Source: an uncultured Candidatus Saccharibacteria bacterium (GTDB taxonomy: Bacteria > Patescibacteriota > Saccharimonadia > Saccharimonadales > Saccharimonadaceae). Taken from it: 64,000 nucleotides of DNA. The DNA lies in contig CALHKG010000014.1 in NCBI GenBank assembly GCA_938033875.1, forward strand, positions 1-64,000, read 5' to 3'. Below are positions 10,597 through 19,493 of this stretch, piece after piece. The stretch's first letter is position 1. Each line of letters begins with the position of its first letter. A program made the translations under genes and the position numbers. A model generated the notes under the pieces. That model was not told the DNA's origin. It searched no databases and saw only the letters and a list, made by a program, of their open reading frames with translations.

Positions 10597-11435
10597 TGCC
10601 AGTGAAAGCTTACAATCCAACCACTCCTGCTCGTCGCGGCATGACGAGTCAGGATTTGTCAGACATTACAACAAGAAAACCTCTTAAAAGTCTGATTAAA
10701 GCTAAAAAGCAAAATGCCGGTCGCAACAACCAAGGTCGAATTACTGTTCGTCATCGCGGAGGCGGCGTTCGTCGTCACTACCGCTTGGTGAACCACAATT
10801 TGCCAGCAGGTTTGACCTTGACGATTGAAGAAATCGAATACGATCCAAACCGCTCAGCTCGTATTGCTCGAGTTAAGGATCAGTACAATTTGTACCACTA
10901 CATCTTGGCTGACACCTCAATGGTTAAGGGTAAAACTATCCGAACTGGCGAAGAAGCTCCAATTGAGGCTTCGAACCGCTTGCCATTGTCAGTTATTCCT
11001 GTTGGTACGATGATTTACGCTATTGAGTTGACCGCTGGTAAGGGTGCACAAATGGTGCGCGCTGCTGGTGCTAAAGCTCAGTTGATGGCAAAAGAAGGCA
11101 ACTACGCAACTATCAAATTGCCATCTGGCGAAGTTCGCAAAGTTCGTTTGGAAGCTACCGCTGCTATCGGTGTAGTCGGTAACGTCCAGCACCAAAATGT
11201 TAAGATCGGTTCAGCTGGTCGCAAACGTCGCAAGGGTATTCGCCCAACTGTTCGTGGTGTCGTTATGAACGCCGCAGATCACCCACATGGTGGTGGTGAT
11301 GGTGGTCGCCACGGTACTGGTAAAGCACCACGTACTCCTTGGGGTCAATTGACATTAGGTTATCGAACTCGTCGCCGTAAAGGCTCGAATAAATTAATCG
11401 TACGCACGCGTCACGACGCGAAGAGGAAGAGGTAA
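10596..11435 (+). CDS. rplB: 50S ribosomal protein L2
   Basis: 279 aa, full length. The C-terminal MNAADHPHGGGDGGRHG segment, with the conserved His near the peptidyl-transferase centre, is intact, as is the RNA-binding core with RHRGGGVRRHYR. It is translated from ATG 10596 after GGAGGAG at the end of rplW. Confidence 0.98.
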   Translation: MPVKAYNPTTPARRGMTSQDLSDITTRKPLKSLIKAKKQNAGRNNQGRITVRHRGGGVRRHYRLVNHNLPAGLTLTIEEIEYDPNRSARIARVKDQYNLYHYILADTSMVKGKTIRTGEEAPIEASNRLPLSVIPVGTMIYAIELTAGKGAQMVRAAGAKAQLMAKEGNYATIKLPSGEVRKVRLEATAAIGVVGNVQHQNVKIGSAGRKRRKGIRPTVRGVVMNAADHPHGGGDGGRHGTGKAPRTPWGQLTLGYRTRRRKGSNKLIVRTRHDAKRKR

Positions 11436-11441
11436 ATCACG

Positions 11442-11708
11442 ATGAGTCGTTCATTAAAGAAAGGTCCATTCGTCGATGTAAAGCTAGCAAAGAAAATTGC
11501 TGCTCTTAGCCTTGACGATCGAACCGTTATCAAAACGTGGGCGCGCGCTTCGACTATTACACCAGAGATGGTTGGTCGAACGATTGCTGTTCACAACGGT
11601 AGAGTGCACGTACCAGTGCTGATTACCGAAAACATGGTTGGTCATAAGCTCGGTGAGTTTAGTCCAACTCGTAAATTCCGTAAACACGGTGGAAAGGATA
11701 AGAAGTAA
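11442..11708 (+). CDS. rpsS: 30S ribosomal protein S19
   Basis: 88 aa. The N-terminal [12 protein letters not shown], the central [10 protein letters not shown] and the terminal [14 protein letters not shown] are all present. It binds the 16S head with S13. The gap to rplB is 6 nt and to rplV 2 nt. Confidence 0.98.
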   Translation: MSRSLKKGPFVDVKLAKKIAALSLDDRTVIKTWARASTITPEMVGRTIAVHNGRVHVPVLITENMVGHKLGEFSPTRKFRKHGGKDKK

Positions 11709-11710
11709 TC

Positions 11711-12169
11711 ATGGCTGATACAACTTATACTGTCCGTGCTTACGCTAAAGGTGTTGATCAGGCACCACGTAAGGTAAGTCTAGTCGCAGCCTTGGTGCGA
11801 GGTCGTACTGTAGCTGATGCGCTAGTTATCTTAGAGCACGTTCCAAAGCGCGCTGCTAGCCCAGTTAAGAAAGCTATCGAAAGCGCTAAGGCAAACGCTA
11901 TCAACAACCACGGCTTGGATACGAAAAGTTTGGTAATTACTACTTTGAGTGTTACTGTTGGCACACGTTTGCGCCGCTTTAAGCCTGCATCAAGGGGTCG
12001 CGCTTTGCCATTCCAGAAAAAGACTTCAAATATTTTGGTTGAAGTAACTGGCACGGAAAAGCCAAAGAAAGCGCCTGCAAAAAAGGCCGAAGCTAAGGCA
12101 GAAGCAAAAACTGCTAAGCCTGCAGCTAAAAAAGCCGCTAAACCGGCAGCAAAAAAGGAGGAGAAGTAA
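11711..12169 (+). CDS. rplV: 50S ribosomal protein L22 with a Lys/Ala-rich tail
   Basis: 152 aa. The L22 fold ends near residue 113 (ILVEVT), including the tunnel hairpin RFKPASRGRALPFQKK. After it come about 40 residues made almost only of K, A, E and P, a low-complexity basic tail beyond the usual 110-120 aa. Such tails occur in several ribosomal proteins of reduced genomes; its role is unknown. Confidence 0.96.
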   Translation: MADTTYTVRAYAKGVDQAPRKVSLVAALVRGRTVADALVILEHVPKRAASPVKKAIESAKANAINNHGLDTKSLVITTLSVTVGTRLRRFKPASRGRALPFQKKTSNILVEVTGTEKPKKAPAKKAEAKAEAKTAKPAAKKAAKPAAKKEEK

Positions 12170-12805
12170 ATGGGTCAAAAAGTGAATCCAATCAACTTCC
12201 GCCTACAGGTCAATAAGAACTGGAGCTCTCGTTGGTTTACGGCCAATAAAAAAGAGTTTGCAGAGGCGATTCGTCAGGATCACGAAATCCGCGAGTTGAT
12301 TGAAAAGAAATTTGCCTCACGCCCAACTATCAATCGCATTGAGATTGAGCGTAGCGCTAACTTGATCACGATTACAATTCACACAGCAAAAGCTGGTGTT
12401 GTTATCGGTCGCGGTGGTGCTGGCGTGAATGAATTGAAGAAGCAAGTTGAGAAGATCGCTGGTCAGCCAGTTCGTATCAACATTGAAGAAGTTCGCCGTC
12501 CAGAATTGGCAGCCAAATTGGTGGCTGAGAATATCGCTCGCCAATTGGAGCGCCGAATCAACTTCCGCCGTGCAACTAAAATGACCGCACAAAACACCAT
12601 GAATGCTGGCGCTAAAGGTATTCGTATTGAGGTGGCTGGTCGTTTGAACGGTGCTGAAATGGCACGTCGCGAAAAGGTAATTGAAGGCTCAGTGCCTCTA
12701 CACACCTTGCGCGCTGATATTGACTTCCACTGCGCTCGCGCTCAGACACCAGCTGGTATCATTGGCGTGAAAGTATGGATTTATAAGGGAGAAAGGAGTC
12801 GCTAA
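12170..12805 (+). CDS. rpsC: 30S ribosomal protein S3
   Basis: 211 aa. N-terminal MGQKVNPINFR, a KH domain with VVIGRGGAGV and the C-terminal domain with VKVWIYKGE. It starts directly after the rplV stop with GGAGGAGAA as ribosome-binding site. It forms part of the mRNA entry pore. Confidence 0.97.
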   Translation: MGQKVNPINFRLQVNKNWSSRWFTANKKEFAEAIRQDHEIRELIEKKFASRPTINRIEIERSANLITITIHTAKAGVVIGRGGAGVNELKKQVEKIAGQPVRINIEEVRRPELAAKLVAENIARQLERRINFRRATKMTAQNTMNAGAKGIRIEVAGRLNGAEMARREKVIEGSVPLHTLRADIDFHCARAQTPAGIIGVKVWIYKGERSR

Positions 12806-13219
12806 ATGCTGTTACCAAAGAAAACTAAGCACCGCAAAGTGCGTATTGGAAAAAACCGCGGTCAAGCAACTCGTGGCAATTACATCGCGTTCGGCGACTT
12901 TGCATTGCAATCACAATCAAATGAGCGCATCAACTCCCGCCAAATCGAGTCTGCTCGTCAGGCGATGACTCGTTACATTAAGCGTGGTGGTAAGATTTGG
13001 ATTCGAATCTTCCCACACACTCCAGTTACTCGAAAGCCACTTGGCTTGAAAATGGGTGGTGGTAAAGGTAATCCAGAGTTCTTCGTTGCTAAGGTAAAGG
13101 CTGGTACTGTCCTGTTTGAGATGCAGGGCGTTTCAGAGGAAGTTGCTCGCGAAGCAATGCGTCTGGCTAGCCACAAATTGCCAGTCAAATGTAAGTTCAT
13201 CAAGCGGGAGGACGCATAA
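12806..13219 (+). CDS. rplP: 50S ribosomal protein L16
   Basis: 137 aa. [12 protein letters not shown] at the N-terminus, [20 protein letters not shown] and the final KLPVKCKF are the family signatures. It contacts the A-site tRNA elbow region. The stop TAATG overlaps the rpmC start. Confidence 0.97.
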   Translation: MLLPKKTKHRKVRIGKNRGQATRGNYIAFGDFALQSQSNERINSRQIESARQAMTRYIKRGGKIWIRIFPHTPVTRKPLGLKMGGGKGNPEFFVAKVKAGTVLFEMQGVSEEVAREAMRLASHKLPVKCKFIKREDA

Positions 13220-13428
13220 TGGCTGAAACGAAGAAATCTGTTAAAGCGGCAGTTGTTAAGACGATTGACGATTTGAAGAAGGAATTGGCTGAAAAGCGAA
13301 ACGACCTACTTCAAGCAAAACGTTCTCACGCTGCTGGCGAGTTAGTTAATCCAAAAGCGTTGCGTTCACTCCGAAAGGAAATTGCACGCCTGCTGACACA
13401 AATTAATAATACAAAGGAGAGCAAGTAA
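13219..13428 (+). CDS. rpmC: 50S ribosomal protein L29
   Basis: 69 aa, two long helices. The typical ELAEKRNDLLQAKRSHAAGEL and the C-terminal ARLLTQI are visible. It overlaps both neighbours by one base (TAATG). It lies near the exit tunnel next to L23. Confidence 0.95.
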   Translation: MAETKKSVKAAVVKTIDDLKKELAEKRNDLLQAKRSHAAGELVNPKALRSLRKEIARLLTQINNTKESK

Positions 13429-13739
13429 TGGCCCGACGAACATTGATTGGCGTCGTAACGAGTGCCAAGCGCGACAAGACCATCACTGTGACGGTCACTA
13501 GCCGCGAAACGCATCCGCTATACGGCAAGCAGTACACCGTGACTCGCAAATACACTGCTCACGATGAAACCAACGAAGCAGGTGAAGGCGACAAGGTGCA
13601 GATCGAAGAGACTCGCCCAATTTCCAAGACTAAGAGCTTTACTCTAGTTAAGGTTATTGAAAAGTCTCGCGGTTCTATCAAACTAAAGGACGAAGTTTCT
13701 GGCGAAACTAAGGAAGAGGCTAAGGAGGACGACAAATGA
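13428..13739 (+). CDS. rpsQ: 30S ribosomal protein S17
   Basis: 103 aa. The OB-fold core starts with [18 protein letters not shown] and has [16 protein letters not shown]; a charged C-terminal extension of about 20 aa follows. The stop TGA overlaps the rplN ATG (ATGA), which also shows that UGA is read as stop in this organism. Confidence 0.96.
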   Translation: MARRTLIGVVTSAKRDKTITVTVTSRETHPLYGKQYTVTRKYTAHDETNEAGEGDKVQIEETRPISKTKSFTLVKVIEKSRGSIKLKDEVSGETKEEAKEDDK

Positions 13740-14104
13740 TCCAACAAGAATCTCGCCTTAAGGTAGCCGACAACTCAGGCGCTAGGGAAGTTTTGTGTAT
13801 CCGCGTTCTTGGCGGTACACGACGCCGTTACGCTCGCGTTGGCGACGTAATCGTCTGCTCGGTAAAAGACGCTAGCCCAACCGGTAACGTTAAGAAAAAA
13901 TCTGTTGTTAAGGCTGTAGTTGTTCGTACTCGCGATCAAATTCATCGCAAAGACGGCTCAACAATCTGTTTTGACGACAATGCCGTAGTGATTATCAACG
14001 ATGACAAGCAGCCAAAAGCTACTCGTGTCTTCGGTCCAGTTCCACGCGAACTTCGCGATATGGGCTACATGAAGATCGTCAGCTTAGCTCCGGAGGTACT
14101 CTAA
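13736..14104 (+). CDS. rplN: 50S ribosomal protein L14
   Basis: 122 aa, the standard length. [16 protein letters not shown], the central [11 protein letters not shown] and [24 protein letters not shown] match the family along the whole length. It forms an intersubunit bridge. Four-base overlap with rpsQ and one-base overlap with rplX. Confidence 0.98.
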   Translation: MIQQESRLKVADNSGAREVLCIRVLGGTRRRYARVGDVIVCSVKDASPTGNVKKKSVVKAVVVRTRDQIHRKDGSTICFDDNAVVIINDDKQPKATRVFGPVPRELRDMGYMKIVSLAPEVL

Positions 14105-14424
14105 TGGCTCGAATTCATAAAGACGATACCGTAAAAATTATTGCTGGTAAAAATAAAGGCACAACTGGTAAAGTTCTAAAAGTTAACACAAAAGACCAAA
14201 CTGTTTTGGTTGAAGGTGTCGGCGTTGGACATCGCCATGTTAAGCCAAGCCAGTACAATCCAAAAGGCGGCAAAAAAGATATTCACGTACCAATGGATAT
14301 CAGCAAAGTCGCTTTGGTTGTTGATGAGAAATCAGGCAAAATCAGTCGGGTTGGTTTAGTAAAGAATGCTGACGGCGGCAAAACTCGTGTTGCTCGCCAA
14401 GCAAAAAATAAGGAGATTAAATAA
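14104..14424 (+). CDS. rplX: 50S ribosomal protein L24
   Basis: 106 aa. The KOW motif KIIAGKNKGTTGKVLKV is at the N-terminus, followed by GVGVGHRHVKP and a C-terminal basic segment. It is an early assembly protein at the tunnel exit. The stop overlaps the rplE start in TAATG. Confidence 0.97.
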   Translation: MARIHKDDTVKIIAGKNKGTTGKVLKVNTKDQTVLVEGVGVGHRHVKPSQYNPKGGKKDIHVPMDISKVALVVDEKSGKISRVGLVKNADGGKTRVARQAKNKEIK

Positions 14425-15008
14425 TGGCAGAAAAGAAAACTGTCGTGCCAGCTCCTCGCTTGAAAGCCTTGTATCAAGGAACTTACCTTAAGGAACTACA
14501 AGCCGAATTGAATCTAAAGAACGTGCATGAAGTGCCAGCTTTGGAAAAGATCGTCGTGAGCGTTGGTACCGGCAAAAAGAAAGATGACAAGCGTCATTTC
14601 GAAATTGTCAAAAACACTGTCGAGAAAATTACAGGTCAAGCGCCAGTAGCTCGACAAGCCAAAAAATCAATCGCGACATTTAGCATTCGTAAAGGTATGG
14701 GCGCGCCAATTGGTGTTAGTGTAACTTTGCGCGGCTCTCGTATGTACGAGTTCATGGATCGTTTGATTAACGTTGCTTTGCCTCGCGTTCGTGACTTCCA
14801 CGGCGTTGGCTTAAAGTTTGATAAAGGTGGCAATTACAATCTCGGCATCACCGAACAATCGATTTTCCCAGAATTGACATTCGAGGAAACTCAGGTTTTG
14901 CACGGTTTGCAGATTACATTTGTTATCAAGAACGGCAACAAGGAAGCTTCTAAGGCGTTGCTAGAAAAATTCGGCATGCCGTTTGAGAAGAAGGGAGGCG
15001 TCAAGTAA
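14424..15008 (+). CDS. rplE: 50S ribosomal protein L5
   Basis: 194 aa. [14 protein letters not shown] at the N-terminus, [17 protein letters not shown] in the middle and [20 protein letters not shown] near the end. It binds 5S rRNA with L18. It overlaps rpsN by one base. Confidence 0.97.
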   Translation: MAEKKTVVPAPRLKALYQGTYLKELQAELNLKNVHEVPALEKIVVSVGTGKKKDDKRHFEIVKNTVEKITGQAPVARQAKKSIATFSIRKGMGAPIGVSVTLRGSRMYEFMDRLINVALPRVRDFHGVGLKFDKGGNYNLGITEQSIFPELTFEETQVLHGLQITFVIKNGNKEASKALLEKFGMPFEKKGGVK

Positions 15009-15277
15009 TGGCTAAGAAATCAATGGTCGCTCGTGATAAGAAGCGTATAAAGATGATTGCCAAGTTTGCAGCCAAGCGTGCTGAGTTGAAAGAACTTGGC
15101 GACCTCGATGGTTTGCAGAAATTGCCTCGCAATTCTAGCCCAACCAGGCACAAGAACCGTGATAGCATCTCTGGTCGCCCACGCGGCTACATGCGTCAAT
15201 TCGGCTTGAGCCGTATCAATTTCCGCGAAAAAGCAGCCAAAGGTGAAATCCCAGGCATAACAAAGAGTAGTTGGTAA
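15008..15277 (+). CDS. rpsN: 30S ribosomal protein S14, zinc-free long form
   Basis: 89 aa, the long form. [16 protein letters not shown] and [31 protein letters not shown] are characteristic. No cysteine is present, so the CxxC zinc site of the short 61-aa form is absent. This belongs to a wider pattern of lost zinc sites in the window. Confidence 0.97.
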   Translation: MAKKSMVARDKKRIKMIAKFAAKRAELKELGDLDGLQKLPRNSSPTRHKNRDSISGRPRGYMRQFGLSRINFREKAAKGEIPGITKSSW

Positions 15278-15297
15278 GAAGGAAAGGAGATTAGAAT

Positions 15298-15699
15298 ATG
15301 TCTATGCAAACTACAGACCCAATCGCCGACCTTCTGACTCGCATCCGCAATGCGAAATTGGTTGGCAAAACGGAAGTTCGTGTTCCGTCCAGCAAGATGA
15401 AGAAAGTCATCGCTGAACAATTAGTCAAAAACGGCTACTTGGCAGATGTTAAACTGGAAGATGCTAAACCTCGTGGCGTGTTGGTAGTTACTATCAATGA
15501 AAAAGGAACTAACAGCACTATCAACGAAATTACCCGCATCTCAAAACCTGGTCGTCGCGTTTACGTCGGCGCTAGTGAGATTCCAAAGGTAAAGAGTGGT
15601 CGCGGTTTGGTACTTATCTCAACCTCAAAAGGTGTCATGACTGGCGCTGAAGCAGCTAAGGCTAAACTTGGTGGCGAATTGTTGTTGAAGGTTTACTAA
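15298..15699 (+). CDS. rpsH: 30S ribosomal protein S8
   Basis: 133 aa. MQTTDPIADLLTRIRNA and the C-terminal GLVLISTSKGVMTGAEA mark the family. AAAGGAGATTAGAAT precedes the ATG. In nearly all bacteria rplF follows directly; here a terminator (15716-15748) and four foreign genes intervene. Confidence 0.97.
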   Translation: MSMQTTDPIADLLTRIRNAKLVGKTEVRVPSSKMKKVIAEQLVKNGYLADVKLEDAKPRGVLVVTINEKGTNSTINEITRISKPGRRVYVGASEIPKVKSGRGLVLISTSKGVMTGAEAAKAKLGGELLLKVY

Positions 15700-15715
15700 G
15701 CCTCACGCAAATCAA

Positions 15716-15748
15716 ATAAACGTCCTCATTGCAGGGCGTTTATTTTTT
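15716..15748 (+). terminator. Terminator after rpsH
   Basis: AAACGTCC/GGGCGTTT stem (one G-U pair) with an 8-nt loop and a long T run. It ends the L3-S8 transcript in the middle of the classical spc gene order. Confidence 0.85.
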
Positions 15749-16186
15749 ATGATAAACTTTTATCATATGGGAGCTGGAGTACTAAAAGACATAAAGTCGG
15801 CATATCGAGTAGCAGTAAAGGGATTAGTGCGCGATGAATTAGGTAGGCTGCTGTTCGTTCAAGAGAGAAGTGACTCATGGGATCTTCCTGGCGGTGGGCT
15901 GGAACATGGTGAGGATATTACAGAAGCGTTGAAACGAGAGTTTCTGGAAGAACTAGAGACAGATATCGAAGTCGCTGCAGAAAATCCCTTGATTATTCCA
16001 ACTTGGAATACAAAATTCGACGACCCCGTTTTGATTATTGCCTACAAAGTAACTCTATTAACGACACCTCGTAAAACAGATGAAGTTTCAAACTTTAACT
16101 ATTTCGATATTCATGAAATCAAGCAAGAAAAGCTAGATTCTACGCTGATTGACAATCTTTCAAAGATATATCAAATTGACCGCTAG
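15749..16186 (+). CDS. Nudix hydrolase
   Basis: Up to 145 aa. The Nudix box is complete: GGGLEHGEDITEALKREF followed by LEEL, fitting G-x5-E-x7-REUxEE. It hydrolyses nucleoside diphosphate derivatives; the substrate cannot be told from the sequence. ATG 15749 overlaps the end of the rpsH terminator, so ATG 15767 (MGAGVL, 139 aa) may be the real start. After its TAG stop the same frame stays open for another 49 codons (16187-16336). First of four genes inserted between rpsH and rplF. Confidence 0.88.
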   Translation: MINFYHMGAGVLKDIKSAYRVAVKGLVRDELGRLLFVQERSDSWDLPGGGLEHGEDITEALKREFLEELETDIEVAAENPLIIPTWNTKFDDPVLIIAYKVTLLTTPRKTDEVSNFNYFDIHEIKQEKLDSTLIDNLSKIYQIDR

Positions 16187-16336
16187 TACTCTCGAGAGAA
16201 ACATTTCTATGCTTTCCATACGGCAGGCAGCATCGAAGACGCTCTCATGTCGCTCTGTGCTATAAAAGAGAATGCAGGGCACTTTCTGACGCCCGGGGAT
16301 ATAAAGTATAATAAATTAGACTGGCTCGGGCAATAA
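16187..16336 (+). pseudogene. Open frame after the Nudix stop, possible gene remnant
   Basis: In the same frame as the Nudix gene, directly after its TAG, 49 sense codons run to TAA 16334-16336. The translation has a protein-like composition (YAFHTAGSIEDALMSLCA, then GHFLTPGDIKYNKLDWLGQ). No start or ribosome-binding site fits an independent gene. It could be the tail of a decayed gene, a C-terminal extension lost by a stop mutation, or chance. Confidence 0.3.
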
Positions 16337-16350
16337 ATTTAGGAGATATC

Positions 16351-16890
16351 ATGGACACCATAAGAAAAACTATTAAAGCACGCACTTGGAAGGATGGTAA
16401 AGAAATCCGCCCAGAAGATCAGATTCTTCCGGTAAATCAGGTATATGCTTGGCTTTTTACTCACGATAATAAAATAGCCATCGTCTCTAAGGATGGTCGA
16501 AAGTGGCAGCTGCCCGGTGGAAAACCAAATAAACACGAGACTTACTTGCAAACCATCGTACGTGAAGTAGCTGAAGAAACGGGAATTAATACAGACAGCG
16601 TGTCTAGTCAGTATAAGTTTTTTGGTTATTACGATATCTTGGAAACAGATAGCTTAAAAAATGATGACGAATACTTACAACTTCGGGTTAGCCTGAAACT
16701 TAATAAGAATGCCGATGAGTATATCTTACATCAACAGAATGAGGACGAAGAGCAAATACAGGAAGAGCAGATAAGGTATGCTAAATTTGTAACAGTTGAT
16801 GAACTCACACAACACATTCCATGGGCAAGCGAAAGCGCAGAGTTGAAAGCCGCTATACAGAGTCAAATAAATTTTCCCGTATCACACTAG
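16351..16890 (+). CDS. Nudix hydrolase
   Basis: 179 aa. The Nudix box GGKPNKHETYLQTIVREV followed by AEETGI is intact near residues 55-78; DGRKWQLPGG precedes it. AGGAGATATC is the ribosome-binding site. TATAAT-like boxes lie in the segment 16300-16315. It is not an obvious duplicate of the Nudix gene before it. Its last 38 bp overlap the 3' end of the convergent HAM1 gene. Confidence 0.9.
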   Translation: MDTIRKTIKARTWKDGKEIRPEDQILPVNQVYAWLFTHDNKIAIVSKDGRKWQLPGGKPNKHETYLQTIVREVAEETGINTDSVSSQYKFFGYYDILETDSLKNDDEYLQLRVSLKLNKNADEYILHQQNEDEEQIQEEQIRYAKFVTVDELTQHIPWASESAELKAAIQSQINFPVSH

Positions 16891-17500
16891 CACATTTTTC
16901 GACTGCAACTTCATGCCCGAGTGAATATCCATTGCGCTTCAACTTCGGTAGTTCGCGCACTTCGTGAAACATCATATTAAGCTCAGGTACGAAAAATAAT
17001 TCCCGAAACGGCATGTCTTTGAGCCGAGATTTCTCGCGTGACTCAGTTAAGATAACGCCAGAATTTTCTCCAAAAATCACTTTCTCGCGACCATTGGGAA
17101 AATTTATTACAAGACACGTCGTGTATTGTGCTCGTCTGTTTGCCTTATTCTCAAGCTTCTTCAGGCAATAATCTACGATCTCTTGATCACTCATTTCATG
17201 ACCATCCCAGCGTCTTGTAAATACGCCAGGCTCGCCGTTTAGAGCTTCAATTTCCATGCCGGAATCATCGGCGATAATTATCAGGTTTTTATCATTCCCG
17301 CGTAAATGACGCCTTGTGTGTTGCGCTTTCAATAGGGCGTTTTGTTCAAATGTCGTGCCCGTTTCTATGCAGTCAGGAATTTGATAATCTAAATCTGCCA
17401 ACGAAATAATTGACGTCTGTGGAGAGAATTTATGAAACGCGGCAACGAATTCTGCGTGCTTGCCTGGGTTTTTGGTGGCGAATAGTATAGTTGCTGTCAT
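16853..17500 (-). CDS. RdgB/HAM1-type non-canonical purine NTP pyrophosphatase
   Basis: 215 aa. It converts ITP/XTP-like nucleotides to monophosphates. FATKNPGKHAEF at the N-terminus is the phosphate-binding T-x-N-x2-K motif, IIADDSGMEIEALNGEPGVF holds the catalytic Asp pair, and the end reads SLGHEVAVEKCA. It is one of two HAM1-family genes in the window (the other at 29819). No Shine-Dalgarno is seen before the ATG. It overlaps the Nudix gene tail to tail. Confidence 0.88.
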   Translation of the reverse strand: MTATILFATKNPGKHAEFVAAFHKFSPQTSIISLADLDYQIPDCIETGTTFEQNALLKAQHTRRHLRGNDKNLIIIADDSGMEIEALNGEPGVFTRRWDGHEMSDQEIVDYCLKKLENKANRRAQYTTCLVINFPNGREKVIFGENSGVILTESREKSRLKDMPFRELFFVPELNMMFHEVRELPKLKRNGYSLGHEVAVEKCASVIRENLFDSV

Positions 17501-17578
17501 TGAGTATAATTATATCAATTATCATAAATATCGAAAAATTGCTAATTTGACGGTATTATAATATCATCGAACTAAGCA

Positions 17579-18523
17579 ATGATAATTTCATCCATATACA
17601 AAACAGCCGATAACGACGGACTAATCGCTCATATTTATGAACATTTATTAGCTCAGTGCGTTTTGAAGCGTCTTCAAGACAATGAGTTCTTTACTCTGAG
17701 CGATATCATACTGTCTGCAAAAACATATGGTGACACTTGTTTTATGGATGCTGAATTATATAGCCCAGAAGCGAAAAAGACATATGACGAGGCATTGCGA
17801 GAGTTTGATAAATTAGTAATTCCAGAAGATGATATTTTGAGGGCTGCTGACGAGTGCGGAATAGAAATGAATCGAAATATAGCAGAAGTCGATCGAAGTG
17901 AACTGAGTAAAAAGCTACGCGAAGTTCAGATTTCTCCGTGGTGTAAGCAAATTGATATGGCGTATCGTAAGGCTCGCAATGAGAGCTCTGTTAATACGCT
18001 TTTTCGTACTTCGTATATAAAATACAGTAAAGAGTCTGACGATCTTTTTCGTGAATGCGTTCTGGAGTATTCAATTGATGAAAGTCACATACAGACGCCT
18101 GTTGATCAAGCCCTGGCGGCAATTGTTATTCAGATTGTGGCTCTCAATTTCTTGACGGTCGTGCGGGAAAAATATACAGTGTATGATCGTGGCGATCAGT
18201 GGTCGGAGGCGTCAATTTCGGTTGGATACAGAATGTTTCTTGGACTATTGAAGAAAGATGACAAAATAATTAATCAATTGAGCTATGATTTCTTAGAATA
18301 TATAAAAAGCTTATCGTCGTCCGTCTTTTGTGATAATTTACAAAAAGCTCTTGTTCGATGTTCGGACAATCATAAACAGGCTATATTAAATAGGAGTGTG
18401 CTAAATGCGATCCTCGGAGGGTGTATTATTGGCGGCAAAGGTTGGCTGGAGATGGCGGATAGTGCTCGAATAAGGCAAATGGTTAATTCAATCGAGCTAG
18501 ACATATATGAGGTTAGTTCGTAG
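17579..18523 (+). CDS. M16-like peptidase homologue
   Basis: 314 aa. GLIAHIYEHLL contains the HxxEH motif of inverse zincins (His18, Glu21, His22), and Glu96 lies about 74 residues further on, near the usual third-ligand distance of M16 (about 77). The segment AKTYGDTCFMDAELYSPE fits the strand that follows the motif in this family. It is shorter than a typical two-domain M16 subunit of 400-450 aa, and the R/Y pair of the second domain is not obvious, so activity is uncertain. TATAAT at 17557-17562 gives a very short leader; no Shine-Dalgarno. It is the last of the four genes inserted into the ribosomal block. Confidence 0.6.
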   Translation: MIISSIYKTADNDGLIAHIYEHLLAQCVLKRLQDNEFFTLSDIILSAKTYGDTCFMDAELYSPEAKKTYDEALREFDKLVIPEDDILRAADECGIEMNRNIAEVDRSELSKKLREVQISPWCKQIDMAYRKARNESSVNTLFRTSYIKYSKESDDLFRECVLEYSIDESHIQTPVDQALAAIVIQIVALNFLTVVREKYTVYDRGDQWSEASISVGYRMFLGLLKKDDKIINQLSYDFLEYIKSLSSSVFCDNLQKALVRCSDNHKQAILNRSVLNAILGGCIIGGKGWLEMADSARIRQMVNSIELDIYEVSS

Positions 18524-18533
18524 CTTGAAAACC

Positions 18534-18563
18534 TTGCATTTTACCCCTAGTATGTGTTAAAAT
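18534..18563 (+). promoter_or_regulatory. rplF promoter
   Basis: TTGCAT (18534-18539), 18-nt spacer and TAAAAT (18558-18563). It restarts transcription of the ribosomal genes after the inserted block. Confidence 0.75.
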
Positions 18564-18599
18564 ACTGAAGTTAATATCAAATCACACGAAAGGTGAGTA

Positions 18600-19139
18600 A
18601 TGAGTCTGAGTCGAATCGGAAAACTGCCGGTGATTATTCCGGCCGGTGTGACAATCACGGTTGACTCTGGTGATGTGGTCGTTAAAGGACCAAAGGGTGA
18701 ATTGAAGCAATTCATCACACCAGCAGTTGAGGTGAAAGTCGAAGACGGACAAGTCACGGTACATCCTAAGGACGAGTCCAAAGTAGCCCGTAGTCAGCAT
18801 GGTCTGATGCGCGCGCTAATTAACAACATGGTAATCGGTGTAACCAAAGGTTATGAAAAACGCCTAGAGGTTAACGGTGTCGGTTTCCGTGTTAGCTCAA
18901 GCAATAATGAGCTAGAAATGGCACTTGGATTTTCACATCCAGTCAAATACAAAGCCCCAGAAGGTGTAACTGTTACCAACGAAAAAATGATTATCGTTGT
19001 TAGCGGTATCAATAAACAACAAGTCGGCCAAGTTGCAGCGGAAATCCGCGCATTGAAGAAGCCTGAACCATACAAGGGTAAGGGTATCAAGTATGTCGAC
19101 GAGCAGATTTTGCGTAAAGCAGGAAAGACAGGTAAGTAA
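18600..19139 (+). CDS. rplF: 50S ribosomal protein L6
   Basis: 179 aa. MSLSRIGKLPVIIPAGV at the start and KKPEPYKGKGIKYVDE near the end are signatures. AAAGGTGAGTA precedes the ATG. It is led by its own promoter instead of being coupled to rpsH. Confidence 0.98.
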   Translation: MSLSRIGKLPVIIPAGVTITVDSGDVVVKGPKGELKQFITPAVEVKVEDGQVTVHPKDESKVARSQHGLMRALINNMVIGVTKGYEKRLEVNGVGFRVSSSNNELEMALGFSHPVKYKAPEGVTVTNEKMIIVVSGINKQQVGQVAAEIRALKKPEPYKGKGIKYVDEQILRKAGKTGK

Positions 19140-19141
19140 TC

Positions 19142-19492
19142 ATGGCTGAAAATAAGAAGCTACTCAACCGCGCTCTTCGCAAAAACCGCGTTCGCGCTAA
19201 GGTTTCAGGTACGGCAGAGCGTCCACGCTTGACAGTTACTATTAGCAATTTACACGTTAGCGCACAGTTGATTGACGATGTAGCGGGTAAAACATTGGCT
19301 GCAGCAACTACAGTTGGCACAAAAGCAACTGGCACGATGACTGAAAAAAGTGCTGCTATCGGTACTGAAATTGCTAAAAAAGCAAAGAAAATTAAGATTA
19401 GCGCAGTGGTGTTTGATCGCAATGGTCGTCAATACGCTGACCGACTAAAGGCTTTGGCTGATGCTGCGCGCCAAGAAGGATTGGAGTTCTAG
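19142..19492 (+). CDS. rplR: 50S ribosomal protein L18
   Basis: 116 aa. RALRKNRVRAKVSGTAERPRL and the final YADRLKALADAARQEGLEF define the 5S-binding family. It starts 2 nt after rplF and ends 1 nt before the rpsE start. Confidence 0.97.
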   Translation: MAENKKLLNRALRKNRVRAKVSGTAERPRLTVTISNLHVSAQLIDDVAGKTLAAATTVGTKATGTMTEKSAAIGTEIAKKAKKIKISAVVFDRNGRQYADRLKALADAARQEGLEF

Positions 19493-19493
19493 T

